Assembly: GCF_039535235.1 (NCBI RefSeq)
Contig: NZ_BAAAWU010000001.1
Coordinates: forward strand, 2,108,001 to 2,172,000
Length of the DNA: 64,000 bases
Direction: 5' to 3'
Origin: Streptomyces roseoviridis
Lineage (GTDB): Bacteria; Actinomycetota; Actinomycetes; Streptomycetales; Streptomycetaceae
The position numbers and the translations under genes are program-made. Position 1 is the first letter of the stretch. The number at the start of each line of letters is the position of its first letter. A model generated the notes under the pieces. That model was not told where the DNA came from. It made no database searches and saw nothing but the letters and a program-made list of their open reading frames with translations. This document shows positions 62,446-64,000 of the stretch, one piece after another.

Positions 62446-63135
62446 TCAGCGCCCGGGGCGCACGGTCAGGTCGTTCACCTCGGCGTCGCGCGGCAGGTCG
62501 ATCGCCATGACGATGGTGGTGGCCACGGACTCCGGGTCGATCCAGCGCTCGGGGTCGTACTCCTTGCCCTCCTGCTGGTGCACCTTCGCCTGCATGGGGC
62601 TCGCGGTCCGGCCCGGGTAGACGGAGGTGACCCGCACCCCGTTGCCGTGCTCCTCGTGGCGCAGCGAGTCGGCGAGTGCCTTCAGTCCGTGCTTGGAGGC
62701 GGCGTAGGCGCTCCACTCGGCGTGCGCGTTGAGCCCGGCGCCCGAGTTCACGAAGACCACGTGCCCCTTGGAGACGCGGAGTTGGGGCAGGAGGTGCCGG
62801 GTCAGCTCGGCGGGGGCGACGAGGTTGACGTTGAGCTGGTGGTGCCAGGTCTTGGGGGTGAGCTCGCCGACCGGCCCGAGGTCGACGACGCCCGCGATGT
62901 GCAGCAGGGTGTCCACCCGCTCGGGCAGGCTCTGGTGCGAGAACGCCCACGACAGCCGGTCCGGATCCGCCAGGTCCCCGACGAGCGTCCGGGCCCCGGG
63001 AAACTCCGCGGCCAGCTCCTTGGCCCGCCCCGCGTCCCGCGCGTGCAGCACGAGCTCGTCCCCACGCGCGTGCAGACGCCGCGCGACGGCGGCGCCGATG
63101 CCGGAACCGGCTCCGGTGATCACATGTGTAGCCAT
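62446..63135 (-). CDS. Short-chain dehydrogenase/reductase
   Basis: A 229-residue Rossmann oxidoreductase. It has THVITGAGSGIGAAVARRLH, the LLHIAGVVDLGPVGELTPKT strand (NNAG variant HIAG), the catalytic Ser in VVFVNSGAGLNAHAEWSAYA, and Tyr/Lys in YAASKHGLKALADSL. The usual NNAG is altered to HIAG. The C-terminal substrate loop is SVYPGRTASPMQAKVHQQEG. The start is ATG 63135 or, three residues longer, 63144; ribosome sites are weak for both. It lies between a lipoprotein gene and the STAND gene with gaps of a few bases. Confidence 0.9.
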   Translation of the reverse strand: MATHVITGAGSGIGAAVARRLHARGDELVLHARDAGRAKELAAEFPGARTLVGDLADPDRLSWAFSHQSLPERVDTLLHIAGVVDLGPVGELTPKTWHHQLNVNLVAPAELTRHLLPQLRVSKGHVVFVNSGAGLNAHAEWSAYAASKHGLKALADSLRHEEHGNGVRVTSVYPGRTASPMQAKVHQQEGKEYDPERWIDPESVATTIVMAIDLPRDAEVNDLTVRPGR

Positions 63136-63148
63136 GGCACTCATGGTC

Positions 63149-63724
63149 TCAGGGAAGGGGCGCGGGCGCGGACCAGAACGCGGAGCGGATGTTGGGGGCG
63201 GGGATCCGGCCGAGGGGGTAGGCGGGGCCGTTGGCTGGGGTGGTGGGGTCGGTGACGGGGGATTTGGTGACGCAGGGGGTGGCGACCTGGAAGAAGGCCT
63301 GTCCCTTGTAACCAAAGAGGATGCGGATCTGGAAGCCTTCCGGCGAGACCGCGTAGATGGCGGGCATCTCTTGGTCCTGCCTGACGGACTTGATCTTGTA
63401 TCCGCTCTTCTCCCAATGGCGCTGCACCACACCGAGGAAGCTGCCTCGCCGCTGCTCGGAGACGACGGTGGTGACGGTGCGGCGCCGAATTACGTCGCAG
63501 GTGTGCGTGGTTGTGGTGTCGTGGGCCCAGTGGACCCGGGGGACGATCGCCTCGAACGTGGCGTCCAGCATGGCGTCCGCTCGTTCTGCCGCCTGCTGCA
63601 TGTTCATGCTTCGTGCTACACCTCGTGCGTCGTTCCTACCTTCCGGCCCAGCACACCCGGCCAGGAGAGCCCCGGCCAGGACAAGGCACGACGACATGCG
63701 CGCCGTCCGCGAGACAGGACTCAT
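63149..63724 (-). CDS. Lipoprotein of unknown function, paired with DUF1023-like hydrolase
   Basis: A 191-residue lipoprotein with a lipobox in LVLAGALLAGCAGPEG. The mature part has two Cys, and IVPRVHWAHDTTTTHTCDVI and QDQEMPAIYAVSPEGFQIRI segments. The family is unnamed to me but recurs in Streptomyces beside alpha/beta hydrolases of the DUF1023 type. The start overlaps the stop of the gene upstream by four bases (ATGA). It ends a few bases before the SDR start. Confidence 0.82.
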   Translation of the reverse strand: MSPVSRTARMSSCLVLAGALLAGCAGPEGRNDARGVARSMNMQQAAERADAMLDATFEAIVPRVHWAHDTTTTHTCDVIRRRTVTTVVSEQRRGSFLGVVQRHWEKSGYKIKSVRQDQEMPAIYAVSPEGFQIRILFGYKGQAFFQVATPCVTKSPVTDPTTPANGPAYPLGRIPAPNIRSAFWSAPAPLP

Positions 63725-64000
63725 CGATATGCCTCCGTGGTGATCTTTTCCGGCGTCCCGCCGACGATGAACGCGATGTTGTCCGCGGACGCCTGGTCCA
63801 CGCTCGGTGTGAAGTACTGCCCATGGGCATCGAACAGGCCCCCGTCGCGAACCATCCGCGGCCCGTCGTCCACCTCGAAGCGCCGTGCCCCGAACGCCTC
63901 GCTCGCGGGGTCCTTGCCGAAGTACAGGTCGTCGTTCCCCCGGTCGAGGAGGTCCCGTGCCAGCAGCACGCCCGTGGAACCGCCGAACTGCAGGCCGACC
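63721..64000 (-). CDS. Alpha/beta hydrolase of DUF1023 type, C-terminal part (cut by window edge)
   Basis: Only about 92 C-terminal residues are visible; the frame is open to the window edge. The sequence VGLQFGGSTGVLLARDLLDR, KDPASEAFGARRFEVDDGP, DAHGQYFTPSVDQASADNIA and IVGGTPEKITTEAYR matches the end of DUF1023 hydrolases, which have a lipase-like fold. The catalytic Ser and the N-terminal half lie beyond the edge. It is the first visible gene of a co-oriented run with the lipoprotein. Confidence 0.65.
   Translation of the reverse strand, partial: VGLQFGGSTGVLLARDLLDRGNDDLYFGKDPASEAFGARRFEVDDGPRMVRDGGLFDAHGQYFTPSVDQASADNIAFIVGGTPEKITTEAYR

Overview
The window is 64 kb of very GC-rich chromosome with strong GC preference at third codon positions, GTG/TTG starts and dense gene packing. 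Protein families (LAL-type LuxR, PadR-HAAS, PucR, SseB-DUF1266, GatCAB, paired c-di-GMP enzymes) point to a Streptomyces or close relative. From memory, the gene order ligA / GGDEF-EAL / gatCAB ... ilvBN-ilvC-serA ... proline catabolism ... leuB-ilvE ... cimA matches a conserved core region of Streptomyces chromosomes. I see no tRNA, rRNA, CRISPR array, insertion sequence, integrase or prophage.

Left part (1-9.4 kb): a truncated secreted glycosidase-like gene, a small secreted protein with an M15-peptidase-like zinc signature, a YceI protein with a clear promoter/operator, a second DnaN-like sliding clamp, a TPM-like membrane protein, and cimA (citramalate synthase) preceded by a probable leader-peptide attenuator. 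A three-gene run (zinc-cysteine protein, TetR, MHS transporter) follows; its first start codon lies inside a strong hairpin.

9.4-17 kb: an orphan urease operon (fused ureAB, ureC, then agmatine deiminase) without accessory genes, divergent from an NCS1 permease; then ilvE and leuB. 17-28 kb: methyltransferase, a 43-residue protein, PadR plus HAAS membrane protein, an AAC(2')-like acetyltransferase, an alpha/beta hydrolase with an Asp nucleophile, the proline-catabolism pair with a divergent PucR regulator, two tandem SseB-DUF1266 paralogues and a self-regulated TetR.

28-34 kb: serA, ilvC, ilvN and ilvB, with an Ile-Leu-Val-Leu leader peptide and terminator before ilvB. With cimA, leuB and ilvE this gives much of branched-chain amino-acid synthesis in one neighbourhood. 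34-57 kb: a PAS-GGDEF-EAL protein with a degenerate EAL domain and, 20 kb away, a GGDEF-EAL protein with both motifs intact (RmdB-like). Between them are oxidoreductases, a LAL regulator, an MMPL exporter, a Tat-exported phospholipase C, an acyltransferase and gatCAB with a small membrane protein inserted between gatA and gatB. 57-64 kb: a same-strand run of DUF1023-like hydrolase, lipoprotein, SDR, STAND-TPR NTPase, MetE-like protein and ligA, mostly with overlaps or gaps of a few bases.

A recurring regulatory trait is a -10 hexamer of the TANNNT type 6-7 bases before the start codon at several genes, suggesting leaderless transcripts.
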